A DNA stretch of 64,000 nt from Gracilaria gracilis (Eukaryota > Rhodophyta > Florideophyceae > Gracilariales > Gracilariaceae). The notes beneath the pieces were generated by a model. It made no database searches. It worked only from the letters and a program-made list of their open reading frames with translations, and had not been told where the DNA came from. The stretch covers positions 1 through 64,000 of the forward strand of contig JARGSG010000134.1 of assembly GCA_030374805.1 (NCBI GenBank), written 5' to 3'. Position numbers and translations under genes: made by a program. Positions 63,420-64,000 of this stretch are shown in pieces. Numbering within the stretch: the first letter of the stretch is position 1; the number at the start of each line of letters is the position of its first letter.

Positions 63420-64000
63420 AGTTGAAGATCAAATATCATTTTACGAAGACTGTCATACTAAAGACGTTGCCAAAGATAAAAGCAACACTCAGTGTTCCGA
63501 GCACAATGCCATATAAGTAGTCCCAGCACATTTGGACGGTCGGTATACTGATTGTACAATTCAGACACTCCCTGCTTCTCGAGAGATCTTCAAATCTATA
63601 CACAACAACATATGCACAGTTACGTAAATACTTTGTCAACGAGAACTGAGTTCCGAACAAATCTGCGTCTTATCCTACGAACAAAAATAAGTTTCTGCTG
63701 CTTTGTATTCTTCCTGCGCAGCCTTCCCCACGCTTCCACCTCGCCCTTTCCCAGCCTTCATATGATTCCCACGGTACTTCAGCATGTCGCTGCGAATATT
63801 GACTAGCGCCCCCTAAGCACAGCGTATAGTGGGCGTAACATGAAATACACAACATCTTATTTCTTTTGGCACTCGGATGTGGACAACTATAAGCAGAAAC
63901 AAGAAGGAACCGTTTTTGTTATTTGCTACAGTATTTGTGATTTCAGGTCACGCCCAGTACCGCGAAGGAATCCCGACATGCATTTTCTGACTTTGCGTCG
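63420..64000. other. Window end, no gene seen
   Basis: Only short frames without recognisable domains. Confidence 0.4.

Noticed and set aside
1..64000. tRNA, rRNA or other structured RNA genes
   Set aside because: I saw no cloverleaf or conserved rRNA segment by eye; a covariance-model scan would be needed to be sure.

Overview
This is eukaryotic nuclear DNA made almost entirely of transposable elements and decayed genes. I see no operons, no bacterial genes and no rRNA or tRNA genes. At least eight kinds of mobile element are packed into 64 kb: Ty3/gypsy chromoviruses, Ty1/copia, CACTA-type (tnp2), MULE, pogo-like, PIF/Harbinger, piggyBac and a foldback element. Together with intron-poor host-like pseudogenes and moderate GC, this suggests a transposon-rich alga (a red alga is my best guess) or a stramenopile. 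The lineage is inferred from protein 'feel' only.

Layout. 1-8.3 kb: chromovirus A on the minus strand (5' LTR, primer-binding site, intact gag, protease, broken RT/RNase H, integrase, chromodomain running off the left edge). 8.76-20.26 kb: chromovirus B on the plus strand between two 784-bp LTRs, with many stops and frameshifts, plus a large antisense reading frame between pol and the 3' LTR. 20.45-22.27 kb: a 1.8-kb foldback element with 302-bp compound inverted ends built from 74-bp palindromes and flanked by a 9-bp direct repeat. 22.3-26.1 kb: decayed unrecognised reading frames and a G-rich tract. 26.2-29.2 kb: front half of a copia element (gag, protease, integrase start). 29.3-36.2 kb: three decayed host-like genes (a Q-rich protein, D-cysteine desulfhydrase, the WD40 ribosome-biogenesis factor NOL10/Enp2). 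36.5-40.8 kb: an intact divergent gene pair, a tnp2-type transposase and an unknown 502-residue partner. 42.1-46.2 kb: a broken MULE carrying SWIM, Tudor-like and Ulp1-like protease modules. 47.4-48.5 kb: a pogo-like remnant. 50.7-53.7 kb: a two-gene PIF/Harbinger remnant. 54.0-55.5 kb: the back half of a copia element, which joins almost exactly to the front half 24.8 kb away. 55.5-57.2 kb: a tnp2 fragment, then a third gypsy LTR with PBS and a gag start. 57.7-61.0 kb: a piggyBac-type transposase plus a convergent small accessory gene inside perfect inverted ends. 61.7-62.8 kb: a decayed secreted VWA-domain gene.

How it fits together. Each element carries its own replication or transposition genes, so 'cooperation' is within elements: gag/pol/LTR in the retroelements, transposase plus partner in the tnp2, Harbinger and piggyBac elements. 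Most frames carry scattered nonsense and frameshift changes, as expected of old neutral insertions. The tnp2 pair (36.5-40.8 kb) stands out as undamaged. The least ordinary structures are the foldback element, the antisense frame in chromovirus B, the piggyBac element whose ends look Harbinger-like, the MULE with a SUMO-protease-like tail, and the apparently split copia integrase.
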